Shown here in pieces: positions 32,701 to 45,059 of a stretch of DNA of 64,000 nucleotides (positions within the stretch are counted from its first letter, which is position 1; every line of letters begins with the position of its first letter). A program made the position numbers and the translations under genes. Under the pieces are notes generated by a model. It was not told the DNA's origin, made no database searches, and saw only the letters and a list, made by a program, of their open reading frames with translations. Source of the DNA: Phylloscopus collybita (Eukaryota > Chordata > Aves > Passeriformes > Phylloscopidae); assembly GCA_027886175.1 (NCBI GenBank), contig JAJNNQ010000093.1, positions 338,443 through 402,442 on the forward strand, written 5' to 3'.

Positions 32701-35512
32701 CAGCTCTGCTATGCAGAAACACAGGAAAGCCGGCAGAGCTGCTCCTCTAGCTGCTCTACGCAGAGGCAACTGTAAATCAGCTAGACAGTGAACCTGTTGT
32801 GGAAAAGGCAGGAAAGTGGCTGCAAAAGCGGTTTGGCTTGCTGGAAGCAGCAGCAAGCACGCGGGCTTCTCTGCACGCTGCAAACACAAAACAGAAGCAC
32901 CTACACGGCGAGAGGAGACTGCCTGACACCTGCTGCACTCAGTACAGCTCTGGGCTGCTGCCAGGAAAGGTATTTCAAGGAACTAGCCACGGGGACTCTG
33001 CACTGTGCTGGGACAGTTTCTACAAGGTGACCAGAAGCTGTTCGCCAGCACCCGCTTGCCGCGACCGAGTTCGGCTTTCCACGTTCTTCCCCGGCTCTCT
33101 TTCGCTTCTCCGCACAAGCTGCGGCTGTACCGAAGACGCCGCTGGCTGTGCTTCCGCGAAGCGCTGCTTTCTCGGCAAAACGCAGCTTCTCGTTCTTGAC
33201 AGCTCTGCTATGCAGAAGCACAGGAAAGCCGGCAGAGCTGCTCCTCTAGCTGCTCTACGCAGAGGCAATTGTAAATCAGCTAGACAGTGATCCTGTTGTG
33301 GAAAAGGCAGGAAAGTGGCTGCAAAAGCGTTTTGGCTTGCTGGAAGCAGCAGCAAGCACGCGGGCTTCTCTGCACGCTGCAAACACAAAACAGAAGCACC
33401 TACACGGCGAGAGGAGACTGCCTGACACCTGCTGCACTCAGTACAGCTCTGGGCTGCTGCCAGGAAAGGTATTTCAAGGAACTAGCCACGGGGACTCTGC
33501 ACTTTGCTGGGACAGTTTCTACAAGGTGACCAGAAGCTCTTCGCCAGCACCCGCTTGCAGCGACCGAGTTCGGCTTTCCACGTTCTTCCCCGGCTCTCTT
33601 TCGCTTCTCCGCACAAGCTGCGGCTGTACCGAAGACGCCGCTGGCTGTGCTTCCGCGAAGCGCTGCTTTCTCGGCAAAACGCAGTTTCTCGTTCTTGACA
33701 GCTCTGCTATGCAGAAGCACAGGAAAGCCGGCAGAGCTGCTCCTCTAGCTGCTCTACGCAGAGGCAACTGTAAATCAGCTAGACAGTGATCCTGTTGTGG
33801 AAAAGGCAGGAAAGTGGCTGCAAAAGCGTTTTGGCTTGCTGGAAGCAGCAGCAAGCACGCGGGCTTCTCTGCACGCTGCAAACACAAAACAGAAGCACCT
33901 ACACGGCGAGAGGAGACGGCCTGACACCTGCTGCACTCAGTACAGCTCTGGGCTGCTGCCAGCAAAGGTATTTCAAGGAACTAGCCACGGGGACTCTGCA
34001 CTGTGCTGGGACAGTTTCTACAAGGTGACCAGAAGCTGTTCGCCAGCACCCGCTTGCAGCGACCGAGTTCGGCTTTCCACGTTCTTCCCCGGCTCTCTTT
34101 CGCTTCTCCGCACAAGCTGCGGCTGTACCGAAGACGCCGCTGGCTGTGGTTCCGCGAAGCGCTGCTTTCTCGGCAAAACGCAGCTTCTCGTTCTTGACAG
34201 CTCTGCTATGCAGAAGCACAGGAAAGCCGGCAGAGCTGCTCCTCTAGCTGCTCTACGCAGAGGCAACTGTAAATCAGCTAGACAGTGATCCTGTTGTGGA
34301 AAAGGCAGGAAAGTGGCTGCAAAAGCGTTTTGGCTTGCTGGAAGCAGCAGCAAGCACGCGGGCTTCTCTGCACGCTGCAAACACAAAACAGAAGCACCTA
34401 CACGGCGAGAGGAGACTGCCTGACACCTGCTGCACTCAGTACAGCTCTGGGCTGCTGCCAGGAAAGGTATTTCAAGGAACTAGCCACGGGAACTCTGCAC
34501 TTTGCTGGGACAGTTTCTACAAGGTGACCAGAAGCTCTTCGCCAGCACCCGCTTGCAGCGACCGAGTTCGGCTTTCGACGTTCTTCCCCGGCTCTCTTTC
34601 GCTTCTCCGCACAAGCTGCGGCTGTACCGAAGACGCCGCTGGCTGTGCTTCCGCGAAGCGCTGCTTTCTCGGCAAAACGCAGTTTCTCGTTCTTGACAGC
34701 TCTGCTATGCAGAAGCACAGGAAAGCCGGCAGAGCTGCTCCTCTAGCTGCTCTACGCAGAGGCAACTGTAAATCAGCTAGACAGTGATCCTGTTGTGGAA
34801 AAGGCAGGAAAGTGGCTGCAAAAGCGTTTTGGCTTGCTGGAAGCAGCAGCAAGCACGCGGGCTTCTCTGCACGCTGCAAACACAAAACAGAAGCACCTAC
34901 ACGGCGAGAGGAGACGGCCTGACACCTGCTGCACTCAGTACAGCTCTGGGCTGCTGCCAGCAAAGGTATTTCAAGGAACTAGCCACGGGGACTCTGCACT
35001 GTGCTGGGACAGTTTCTACAAGGTGACCAGAAGCTCTTCGCCAGCACCCGCTTGCAGCGACCGAGTTCGGCTTTCCACGTTCTTCCCCGGCTCTCTTTCG
35101 CTTCTCCGCACAAGCTGCGGCTGTACCGAAGACGCCGCTGGCTGTGCTTCCGCGAAGCGCTGCTTTCTCGGCAAAACGCAGCTTCTCGTTCTTGACAGCT
35201 CTGCTATGCAGAAGCACAGGAAAGCCGGCAGAGCTGCTCCTCTAGCTGCTCTACGCAGAGGCAACTGTAAATCAGCTAGACAGTGACCCTGTTGTGGAAA
35301 AGGCAGGAAAGTGGCTGCAAAAGCGTTTTGGCTTGCTGGAAGCAGCAGCAAGCACGCGGGCTTCTCTGCACGCTGCAAACACAAAACAGAAGCACCTACA
35401 CGGCGAGAGGAGACGGCCTGACACCTGCTGCACTCAGTACAGCTCTGGGCTGCTGCCAGGAAAGGTATTTCAAGGAACTAGCCACGGGGACTCTGCACTG
35501 TGCTGGCAGAGT
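29773..35512 (-). repeat. 499-bp satellite array, right (short, inverted) array
   Basis: A partial unit (29773-30023, 251 bp) followed by eleven full units on the minus strand, with starts every 499 bp from 30024 to 35014. Unlike the left array, no unit is 498 bp. The A, D and F variant sets that define the left higher-order repeats were not found here. A few single variants are shared: the C-type change seen as GAAGCTCTTCG, and part of the B-type set seen as CGCAGTTTCTC. Other variants recur at 998- and 1497-bp spacings, for example GAGAGGATACTG at 30916 and 31914, and AGTGAACCT with AAGCGGTTTGG near 31290 and 32788. Confidence 0.95.
33298..35013 (-). repeat. Dimeric higher-order repeat in the right array (998-bp period)
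   Basis: 33298-34015 and 34296-35013 are the same 718-bp stretch at a 998-bp spacing. Both carry CTGCACTTTGCTGG, CCAGAAGCTCTTCG, GCAGTTTCTCG, GAGACGGCCTG and CTGCCAGCAAAGG in the same order. They differ by at least two substitutions (GGGGAC/GGGAAC and TTTCCACG/TTTCGACG). This is a two-unit higher-order repeat at the outer edge of the right array, independent of the 5-8-unit pattern on the left. Confidence 0.8.
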
Positions 35513-35525
35513 CCTCATTTGTATA
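35500..35525. other. Right junction between 499-bp and 191-bp satellites
   Basis: The minus-strand 499-bp unit ends in CTGGCAGAGT and continues directly into CCTCATTTGTATAG of the 191-bp satellite. It is the inverted image of the left junction, to within one or two bases. Position 35512 mirrors 7757 exactly at the sum 43269 that also holds for the adjacent 5.6 kb of flank. The junction was therefore duplicated as one piece together with its flank. Confidence 0.88.
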
Positions 35526-37912
35526 GAATTTTAGTGGAATTTTAGTAGGCATAAGCCCAGTGTCTGGCAGACAGCATTAGGCACGAACGGTGGTCCATTT
35601 CCCTGGGAAACCAAAGTCTCCATCTTACGTGCCTGATGTCAGTTTGTAGGAGGCCTTTGGCACTACAAGGGCAGACAAACTTCCAACTGGTGGTAGATTC
35701 CGTGTGGGAGATATCCTCATTTGTGAGGAATTTCAGCAGGCATAACCCCAGTGGCAGGAAGACTGCATTAGACACAAATGGTGACCCTTTTCCATGGGAA
35801 ACCGAAGTCTCTACCCCACGTTCCTGATGTTAGTTTGTAAGAGGCGTTTGGAAGTACAAGGGCAGAAAAACTTCCATCTCGTGGTAGATTGCACCTGGGA
35901 GATATCCTCATTTTTATGGAATTTTAGTGGTATTAAAGTAGGCAGAAATCCAGCGGCAGGCAGACTGCTTTACACACGAACGCTGGCCCATATCCATGGG
36001 AAACCAAAGTCTCCACTCCTGGCTCCTCATGTCAGTTTGTGGAAGGCCTTTGGAAATACAATGGCAGAAAAACTTATATCTGGCGATAGACTGCACCCGG
36101 GAGATGTCTTCATTTGTATGGAATTTCAGTGGAATTTTCGTAGGTAGAAGCCCAATGGCCGACAGACATTATTAGACATGAACGGTGGCCCATTTCCATG
36201 AGAAACCAAAGTCTCCACAACAGGTTCCTGACGTCAGTTTTTAGGAGACCTTTGGCACTAGAAGGGTAAACAAATTTCGAACTGCTGGTGGATTCCATCT
36301 GGGAGATATCCTCATTTGTGAGGAATTTCAGCAGGCATAACCCCAGTGGCAGGCAGAGAGGATTAGACACGAACAGTGGCCCTTTTCCATGGGAAACCAA
36401 AATCTCCACCCCACGTTGCTTCTCTCACTTTGTAGGAGGCGTTTTCCAATATAAGGGCAGAGAAACTTCCATCTGGTTGTAGATTGCACCTGGGAGATAT
36501 CCTCATTTCTATGGAGTTTTAGTGGAATTTTAGTAGGAAGAAGCACAGTGGCAGGCAGACAGCATTAGACACGAACAATGGCCCATTTCTATGAGAAACC
36601 GAAGTCTCCACCCCACGTTCCTGATGTCCGTTTCTAGGAGGCCTTTGACACTACAAAGGTAGACAAACTTCCGTCTGGTGGTTGATTGCATCGGGGAGAT
36701 ATCCTCATTTGTATGGAATTTCAGCAGGTAAAAGCCCAGTGGCAGGCAGATAGCATTAGACATGAACGGTGGCCCTTTTCCCATGGGCAGCCAAAGTCTC
36801 CAAGCCACGTTCCTGATGTCAGGTTTTAAGAGGCCTTTGGCAGTACAAGGGCAAACAAACTTCCGTCTGGTGGCTGATTGCATCGGGGAGATATCCTCAT
36901 TTGTATGGAATTTCAGCAGGTAAAAGCCCAGTGGCAGGCAGACAGCATTAGACACGAACGGTGGCCCTTTTCCATGGGAAAACAAAGTCTCCAACCCAGG
37001 CTCCTGATGTCAGTTTGTAGGAGGCCTTTGGCATAAAAAGGGCAGACAAACTTCCATCTGGTGGGAAATTGCATTTGGGAGATATCCTCATTTGTAGGGA
37101 ATTTTGGTAGGCTTCTGCCCACTGGCAGGCAGACAGCATTAGACACGAACAGTGGCCCCTTTCCATGGAAAAACAAATTATCCATCCTATGTTCCTGATG
37201 TCAGTTTTTAGGAGGCTTTTGGCACTGCAAGGGCTGACAAACTTCCACCTGGTGGTAGATTGCACCTGGGAGATATCCTCATTTTTATGGAATTTTAGTG
37301 GTATTTTAGTACTCAGAAGCCCAATGGCAGACAGACAGCATTAAACATGAATGGTGGGCCTTTTCTATAGGAAACCAAAGTCTCCAGGCGAGGTTCCGAA
37401 TGTCAGTTTGAAGGAGGCCTTTGGCACTGCAAGAGCAGACAAATTTCCATCTGGTGGCATATTGCGTCTGGGAGATATCCTCATTTGTATGTAATTTAAG
37501 TAGTCATAAGTCAGTGGCAAGGAGACAGCATTAAACACCAAGGGTGGCCCTTTTCCATGGGAAACCAAAGCGTCCTCTCCAGATTCCTGATGTCAGTTTG
37601 TAGGAGGCCGTTGCATTACAAGGGGAGACAAACTTTCAACTGGTGGTAGACTCCATCTGGGAGATATCCTCATTTTTATGGAATTTTACTAGGCATAAGC
37701 CCAGTGGCAGGCACATAGCATTAGACAAAAAGGGTGGCCCATTTCCATGGGAAAACAAAGTCTCCACCGCACGTTCCTGATGTCAATTTTTAGGAGGCCT
37801 TTGGCACTTCAAGGGCAGACAAACTTCCACCTGGTGGTAGATTGCACCTGGGACTTATCAGCATTTGTATGGAACTGCAGCAGTCATAGCCACAGTGACA
37901 GGCAGACAGCAT

Positions 37913-38303
37913 TAGACAGGAACGGTGGTCCTTTTACATGGGAAACCAACGTCTCCACCCTAGGTTCCTGATGGCAGTTTGTAGGAGGTCTTTGGCACTA
38001 CAAGGGCAGAGAAACATCCCTCTAGTTTAGATTACACTTGGGAGATATCCTCATTTGTATAGAATTTTAGTGGAATTTAACAGGCATAAGCCCAGTGGCT
38101 AGCAGACAGCATTAGACACAAATGGTGGCCCATTCCCTTGGGAAAGCAAAGTCTCCACCCCACGTTCCTGATGTCAGTTTTTAGGAGGCCTTTGGCACTA
38201 CGAGGGCAGACAAACTTCCAACTGGTGGTAGATTCCATCTGGGAGATGTCCTCATTTGTGAGGAATTTAAGTAGGCATTACTCCAGTGGCAGGCAGACAG
38301 CAT
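37913..38303 (+). repeat. Two monomers present in arm B but absent from arm A
   Basis: Arm A joins, within the GCATTAGACACGAAC block near 5360, sequences that in arm B lie about 391 bp apart. The third copy (C) has one monomer at the matching place. The three copies thus hold 0, 1 and 2 extra monomers, the signature of unequal crossing-over or slippage between adjacent monomers. The breakpoints are approximate because the exchange lies in a conserved block. Confidence 0.7.
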
Positions 38304-38766
38304 TAGACACGAACAGTGGCCCTTTTCCATGGGAAACCAAATCTCCACCCCATGTTGCTGATGTCACTTTGTAGGAGACGTTTTCCAATATAAGGGCAGA
38401 GAAACTTCCATCTGGTTGTAGATTGCACCAGGGAGATATCCTCATTTTTAAGGAGATTTAGTGGAATTTTACTAAGAAGAAACCCAGTGGCAGGCAGACA
38501 GCATTAGACACGAATAATGGCCCATTTGATGGGAAACCAAAATCTCCACCCCACGTTCCTGATGTCAGTTTCTAGGAGGCTATTGTCACTACAAGGGCAG
38601 ACAAACTTCCGTCTGGTGGCATATTGCATCGTTTAGATATCCTCATTTTTATGGAATTTCATCAGGTAGAAGCCCATTGGCAGGTAGACAGCATTAGAGA
38701 GGAACGGTGGCCCTTTTCCATGGGAAAACAAAGTCTCCAACCCAGGCTCCTGATGTCAGTTTTTGT

Positions 38767-38865
38767 AGGTTTTAGTAGGCCATTGACAGTACAAGGGCAG
38801 AGAAACTTCCGTCTGGTGGTTGATTGCATCGGGAAGATATCCTCATTTGTATGGAATTTCAGCAG
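38767..38865 (+). repeat. Templated 99-bp insertion in arm B
   Basis: This stretch matches 39629-39727 base for base by reading, at an offset of 862 bp. It interrupts a monomer that is continuous in arm A (near 4890) and in copy C (near 58815), where GTCAGTTTTTAGTAGGCC is unbroken. At both ends insertion and target share short words (AGTAGG at the start, CAGCAGG-like at the end). The simplest reading is a template switch or patchy gene conversion using a downstream monomer. It must postdate the separation of arms A and B. Confidence 0.8.
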
Positions 38866-39628
38866 GCCTTTGGCATTAAAAGGGCAGACAAACTTCCATC
38901 TGGTGGGAAATTTTGTTTAGGGAGATATCCTCATTTGTATGTAATTTCAGTAGTCATAAGCCCAGTGGCAAGGAGACAGCATTAAACACCAAGGTGCCCC
39001 TTTTCCATGGGAAACCAAAGCGTCCTCTCCAGAATCCTGATGTCAGTGTGTAGGAGGCCATTGGCATTACAAGGGCAGACAAACTTTCATCTGGTGGTAG
39101 ACTCTATCTGGAAGATATCCTCATTTGTATGGGATTTTAGAAGGCATAATCCCAGTGGCAGGCAGACACCATTAGACACGAAAGGTGGCCCATTTCCATG
39201 GGAAACCCAAATCTCCGCGCTCATTGCTGATGTCACTTTGTAGGAGGCCTTTTCCAACATACAGGCAGAAAAACTTCCATCTGGTGGTAGATTGCACCTG
39301 GGAGTTATCCTCATTTCTATGGAATTTTATTGGAATTTTATTACGAAGATCCCCAGTGGCAGGCAGACAGCATTAGACACGAACGGTGGCCCATTTTTAT
39401 AGGGAAACCAAAGTCTCCACCCCACATTCCTGATGTCCGTTACTAGGAGGCCTTTGGCACCACAAGGGCAGACAAACTTCCACCTGGTGGTAGATTGCTC
39501 CTGGGAGATATCCTCATTTGTATGGACCTTCAGCAGTCATAACCACAGTGCCAGGCAGACCGCATTAGACAGGAACGGTGGTCCTTTTCCTAGGGAAGCC
39601 AAAGTCTCCACACCACGTTCCCGATGTC

Positions 39629-39727
39629 AGGTTTTAGTAGGCCATTGACAGTACAAGGGCAGAGAAACTTCCGTCTGGTGGTTGATTGCATCGGGAAGAT
39701 ATCCTCATTTGTATGGAATTTCAGCAG
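39629..39727 (+). repeat. Apparent donor of the 99-bp insertion
   Basis: Normal-context copy of the 99-bp segment. It is collinear with arm A near 4030-4128 and with copy C near 59588-59686, so this location is the ancestral one and 38767-38865 the derived one. Confidence 0.78.
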
Positions 39728-42700
39728 ATAGAAGCCCAGTGGCAGGCAGACAGCATTAGACACGAACGGTGGCCCTTTTCCATGGGAAAACAAAGTCTCC
39801 AACCCAGGCTCCTGATGTCAGTTTGTAGGAGGCCTTTGGCACTACAAGGGCAGACAAACTTCCATCTAGTGGTGGATCGCACCTCGTAGATGTCCTTATT
39901 TGTATGGAATTTTAGTGGTATTTTAGTACTCAGAAGCCCAGTTGCAGACAGAGAGAATTAAACACGAACGGTGGGCCTTTTCCATAGGAAACCAAAGTCT
40001 CCAGGCCAGGTTCCAAATGTCAGTATAAAGGAGGCCTTTGGCACTGCAAGAGCAGACAAACTAACATCTGGTGTTAGGTTGCACCTGGGAGATATCCTCA
40101 TTTGTATAGAATTTTAGTGGAATTATAGTACTCAGAATCCCAGTTGCAGACCGACCGCATTAAAAATGAATGGTGGACCTTTTCCGTAGGAAACCAATGT
40201 CTCCAGGCCAGGTTCCGAATGTCAGTTTGAAGGAGGCCTTTGGCACTGCTAGAGCAGACAAACTTCCATCTGGTGGCATATTGCATCTGGGAGATATCCT
40301 CATTTGTATGGAACTTCAGCAGTCATAACCACAGTGCCAGGCAGACAGCATTAGACAGGAACGGTGGTCCTTTTCCATGGAAAGACAAATTATCCATCCT
40401 ATGTTCCTGATGTCAGTTTGAAGGAGGTCTTTGGCAATACAAGGGCAGAGAAACTTCCATCTGGTGTTTGATTGCACCCGGGAGATATTCGCATTTGCAT
40501 GGAATTTTAGTGGAATTTTAGTAGGCAGAATCCCAGCGGCAGGCAGAAAAAATTAGACATGAATAGTGGCCCATTTCCATGGGAAACCAAAGTCTCCACC
40601 CCAGGTTCCTGATGTCATTTTCTAGGAGGCCTCTGGCACTACAAGACGAGACAAACTTCCAACTGATGGCATATTGCATCTGGGAGATATCCTCATTTGT
40701 ATGTAATTTTAGTAGCCATAAGCCCAGTGGCAGGCAGACAGCATTAGACAGGAACCGTGGCCCTTTTCCATGGGAAACCAATGTCTCTGCCCCAGCTTCT
40801 TGATGTCATTTTGTAGGAAGCCTTTTGCTCTACAGGGGCAGACAAACTTCCATTTGGTGTTAGATTGCACGTGAGAGACATCTTCAATGGTATGGAATTT
40901 TATTGTAATTTTAATAGGCAGAATCCTACTGGCAGGCAAACATCATTAGACATGAACGCTGTCGCATTTCCTTGGGAAACCAAAGTCTCCACTCCAGGTT
41001 CCTGATGTCAGTATGTAGGAGGCCTTTGGCACTACAAGGGCAGACAAAGTTCCGTCTGGTGGTTGATTGCATTGAGGAGATATCCTCATTTGTATGGAAT
41101 TTCAGCAGGCAGAAGATCAGTGGCAGGCAGACAGCATAGGACACGAACGGTGGACCTTTTTCATGGGAAACCGATGTCTCCACCCCAGGTTCCTGATGTC
41201 AGTTTTTAGGAGGCCTTTGGCACTACAAGGGCAAACAAACTTCGAACTGGTGGTAGATTCCATCTGGGAGATAGCCTCATTTGTGAGGAATTTCAGCAGG
41301 CGTAACCCAGTGGCAGGCAGACAGCATTAGACAGGAACGGTACCCCTTTTCCATTGGAAACAAAGTCTCCATCCCACGTTCCTGATGTCAGTTTGTAGGA
41401 GGCATTTGGCACTATAAGGGCAGACTAATTTCCGACTGGTTGTAGATTCCATCTGGGAGATATCCTCATTTGTATGGAATTTCACTAGGCATAAGCCCAG
41501 TGGCAGGCACATTGCATTAGACACAAACGGTGGTCCTTTCCCATGGGAAACCAAAGTCTCCACCCCTGGTTCCTGATGTCAGTTTTTGAGGAGGCCTTTG
41601 CCACTACAAGGGCAGACAATCTTCCATCTGGTGGTAAATTGCATCTGGGAGATATCCTCACTTGTATGGAATTTTAGGAGGCATACGCCCAGTGGCAGGC
41701 ACACAGCATTAGGCATGAACAGTGGCTCTTTTTCATGGGAAACCAAATTATCCATCCTATGTTTCAGATGTCATTTTATAGGCGACCTTTGGCAATACAA
41801 GGGCAGAGAAACTTCAAACCGGGGGTAGATTGCACCTGCGAGATATTCTCATTTGTATAGAATTTTAGAGGAATTTTAGTACGCAGAATCCCAGTCGCAG
41901 GCAGACAGAATTAGACATGAATAGTGGCCCTTTTCCAGGGGAAACCAAAGTCTCCAGGCCAGGTTCCTGATGTCTGTTTTTAGGAGGCCTTTTGCACTAC
42001 AAGAACAGACAAACTTCCAACTGGTGGCATATTGAATCTGGGAGATATCCTCATTTGTATGTAATTTCTGTAGCCACAACCCAGTGGCGGGCAGACAGCA
42101 TTAGACACGAACGCTGGCCCTTTTCCATGGGAAACCAAAGTCTCCACTCCAGGCTCCTCATGTCAATTTGTAGGAGGCCTTTGGCTCTACAGGGGCAGAC
42201 AAACTTCCGTCAGGTGGTTGATTACATCGGAGAGATTTCCAAATTTTTTTTGGAATTTCAGCAGGCAGAAGCTCATTGGCAGGCAGACAGCATTAGACAT
42301 GAACGCTGGTCCTTTTCCATGGGAAATCAAAGTCTCCACCCATGGTTCCTGATGTCAGTTTTTTAGGAGGGCTTTGGTACAACAAGGGCAGAGAATCTTC
42401 CATCTGGTTGTAGATTGCACCTGGGATATATCCTTATTTCTATGGAATTTTAGTGGAATATTAATAGGAAGAAACCAAGTGGCAGGCAGACAGCATTAGA
42501 CACGAACGGTGGCCCATTTCCATTGGAAACCAAAGTCTCCACCCCACGTTCCTGATGTCCGTTTCTAGGAGGCCGTTGGCAATACAAGGGCAGACAAACT
42601 TCCACCTGGTGGTAGATTGCACCTGGGAGATATCCTCATTTGTATGGAACTTCAGCAGTCATCACCACAGTGCCAGGCAGACAGCATTAGATACGAACGG

Positions 42701-44467
42701 TGGTCCTTTTCCATTGGAAACCAAAGTCTCCACGCCTGGTTCCTGATGTCAGTTTTTTAGGGGGCTTTTGCCACTACAAGGGCAGACAAACTTCCATCTC
42801 GTGGTAAATTGCATCTGCGAGATATCCTCATTTGTATTGAGTTTTTGCAGGCATACGCCCAGTGGCAGGCACACAGCATTAGGCATGAACAGTGACCTTT
42901 TTCCATGGGAAACCAAATTATCCATCCTATGTTTCAGATGTCAGTTTATAGGAGCCCTTTTGCACTACAAGGGCAGAGAAACTTCAAACTGGGGGAGGAT
43001 TGCACCTGCGAAATATTCCCATTTGTATAGAATTTTAGAGGAATTTTAGTACGCAGAATCCCAGCTGCAGGCACACAGAATTAGACATGAATAGTGGCCG
43101 TTTTCCAGGGGAAAACAAAGTCTCCAGGCCAGCTTCCTGATGTCAGTTTTTAGGAGGCCTTTTGCACTACAAGAACAGACAAACTTCCAACTGGTGGCAT
43201 ATTGCGTCTTGGAGATATCCTCATTTGTATGGAATTTTAGTGGAATTAAAGTAGGCAGAAGCCCAGTGGCAAGTAGACAGCATTAAACACCAACGGTGGC
43301 CCATTTCCATGGGAAACCAAAGTCTCCACACCACGTGCCTTATGTCCGTTTATAGGAGGACTTTTGCACTACAAGAGCAGACAAACTTCCAACTGGTGGT
43401 AGACTCCATCTGGGAGATATATTCATTTGTGAGGAATTTCAGCAGGCGTAACAACAGGGGCAGGCAGACAGCATTAGACACGAACTGTGGCCCTTTTCCA
43501 TGGGAAACCAAAGTCTCCACCCCACGTTCCTGATGTCAGTTTGTAAGAGGTGTTTGGAACTACAAGGGCAGAAAAACTTCCATCTGGTGGTAGATTGCAC
43601 CTGGGAGATATCCTCATTTCCATGGAATATTAGTGGATTTTTAGTAGGAAGAAGCCCAGTGGCAGGCACATAGGATTAGACACAAACGATGGCCCATTTC
43701 CATGCGAAAAGAAAGTCTTCACCCCACTTTCCTGCTGTCAGTTTTTCGAAGGCCTTTGGCACTACAAGGGCAGAGAAACATCCATCTGGTTTAGATTGCA
43801 CCTGGGAGACATCCTCATTTGTATGGTATTTTAGTGGAATTTTAATAGGCAGAAGCCTAGTTGCAGGCACACATCATTAGACACGAACGCTGGCCCATTT
43901 CCAAGGGAACGCAAAGTTTCAACTCCAGGTTCCTGATGTCAGTTTGTAGGAGGCCTTTGGCACTACAAGGGCAGACAAAGTTCCGTCTTGTGGTTGATTG
44001 AATCGAGGAGATACCCTCATTTGTATGGAATTTCAGTAGGCAGAAGCCAAGTGGCAGGCAGACAGCATTAGACACGAACAATGGACCTTTTCCATGGGAA
44101 ACCAAAGTCTCCACCTCACGTTCCTGATGTCAGTTTGTAGGAGGCCTTTGGAACTAGAAGGGCAGGCAAACTTCAAACTGGTGGTAGATTGCACCTGGGA
44201 GATATCCTCATTTGTATAGAATTTTAGTGGAATTTTAGTAGGCAGAAGCCCAGTGTCTGGCAGACAGCATTAGACACGAATGGTGGTCCATTTCCTTGGG
44301 AAACCAAAGTCTCCATGTCACATGCCTGATATCAGTTTGTAGGAGGCCTTTAACACTACAAGGGCAGACAAAATTCCATCTGCTGATAGATTCCACCTGG
44401 AGATATCCTCTGTTGTATGGAATTTCAGCAGGCATATGACCAGTTGCAGGCAGACAGCATTAGACAC

Positions 44468-45059
44468 GAACGGTGACCCTTTTCCATGGGAACCTATGTG
44501 TCCACCCTAGGTTTAAGATGTCAATTTATACGAGGCTTTTGGCACTACAAAGGCAGAGAAACTTTCATCTGGTGGTAGATTGAACCAGGGAGATATCCTC
44601 ATATGTATGGAATTTTAGTGAAATTTTAGTAGGAAGAAGCCCAGTGCCAGGCAGACAGCATTAGACACGAACGGTGGCTTTTTCATGGGAAACCAAAGTC
44701 TCCACCCCACATTCCTGATGATAATTTATACGAGGCTTTTGGCACTATAAGGGTAGAAAAACTTCCAACTGGTGGTAGATTGCACGTGATAGATATCCTC
44801 ATTTGCATGGAATTTTAGTGTAATTTTAGTAGGCAGAATCCAAATGATCGGCAGAGAGCATAAAACACAAACGGTGCCTCTTTTTCATGGGACACGAAGG
44901 TCTCTACCCCAGTCTTCTGATGTCAGTTGGTAGGAGGCCTTTGGCACTACAAGGTTAGAAAAACTTCCAACTGGTGGTAGATTGCACCTGGGAGATATCC
45001 TCATTTGTATGCAATTTTTGCAGCCATAAGCCATGTGACAGGCAGACAGCATTAGACAG
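44468..45059 (+). repeat. 592-bp tandem segmental duplication, copy 1
   Basis: About three monomers, including unusual words such as AACCTATGTGTCC, CAAATGATCGGC and GGGACACGAAGG. They recur exactly 592 bp later. The first distinguishing difference upstream is at 44467 (C) against 45059 (G), which sets the left limit. Confidence 0.87.

Larger units (their letters stand above)
35513..43756 (+). repeat. 191-bp satellite array, arm B of the palindrome
   Basis: Plus-oriented 191-bp satellite that mirrors 1-7756 monomer by monomer, about 98% alike in stretches compared by eye. Arm B is 488 bp longer in net. A difference of about 391 bp (two monomers) lies around 37.9-38.3 kb and one of about 97 bp at 38767-38865. 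Outside these two places the mirror register is constant to within a base. At 43756 the left edge of the window is reached, so what follows may still be palindromic to sequence that is not shown. No gene or RNA gene was recognised. Confidence 0.92.

Noticed and set aside
7757..35512. 499-bp array as a CRISPR array, rDNA spacer, tRNA/snRNA cluster or transposon array
   Set aside because: There is no short-repeat/spacer alternation, no Pol III A/B boxes or tRNA cloverleaf, no rRNA-like sequence and no terminal inverted repeats at unit ends. It is a plain tandem satellite.
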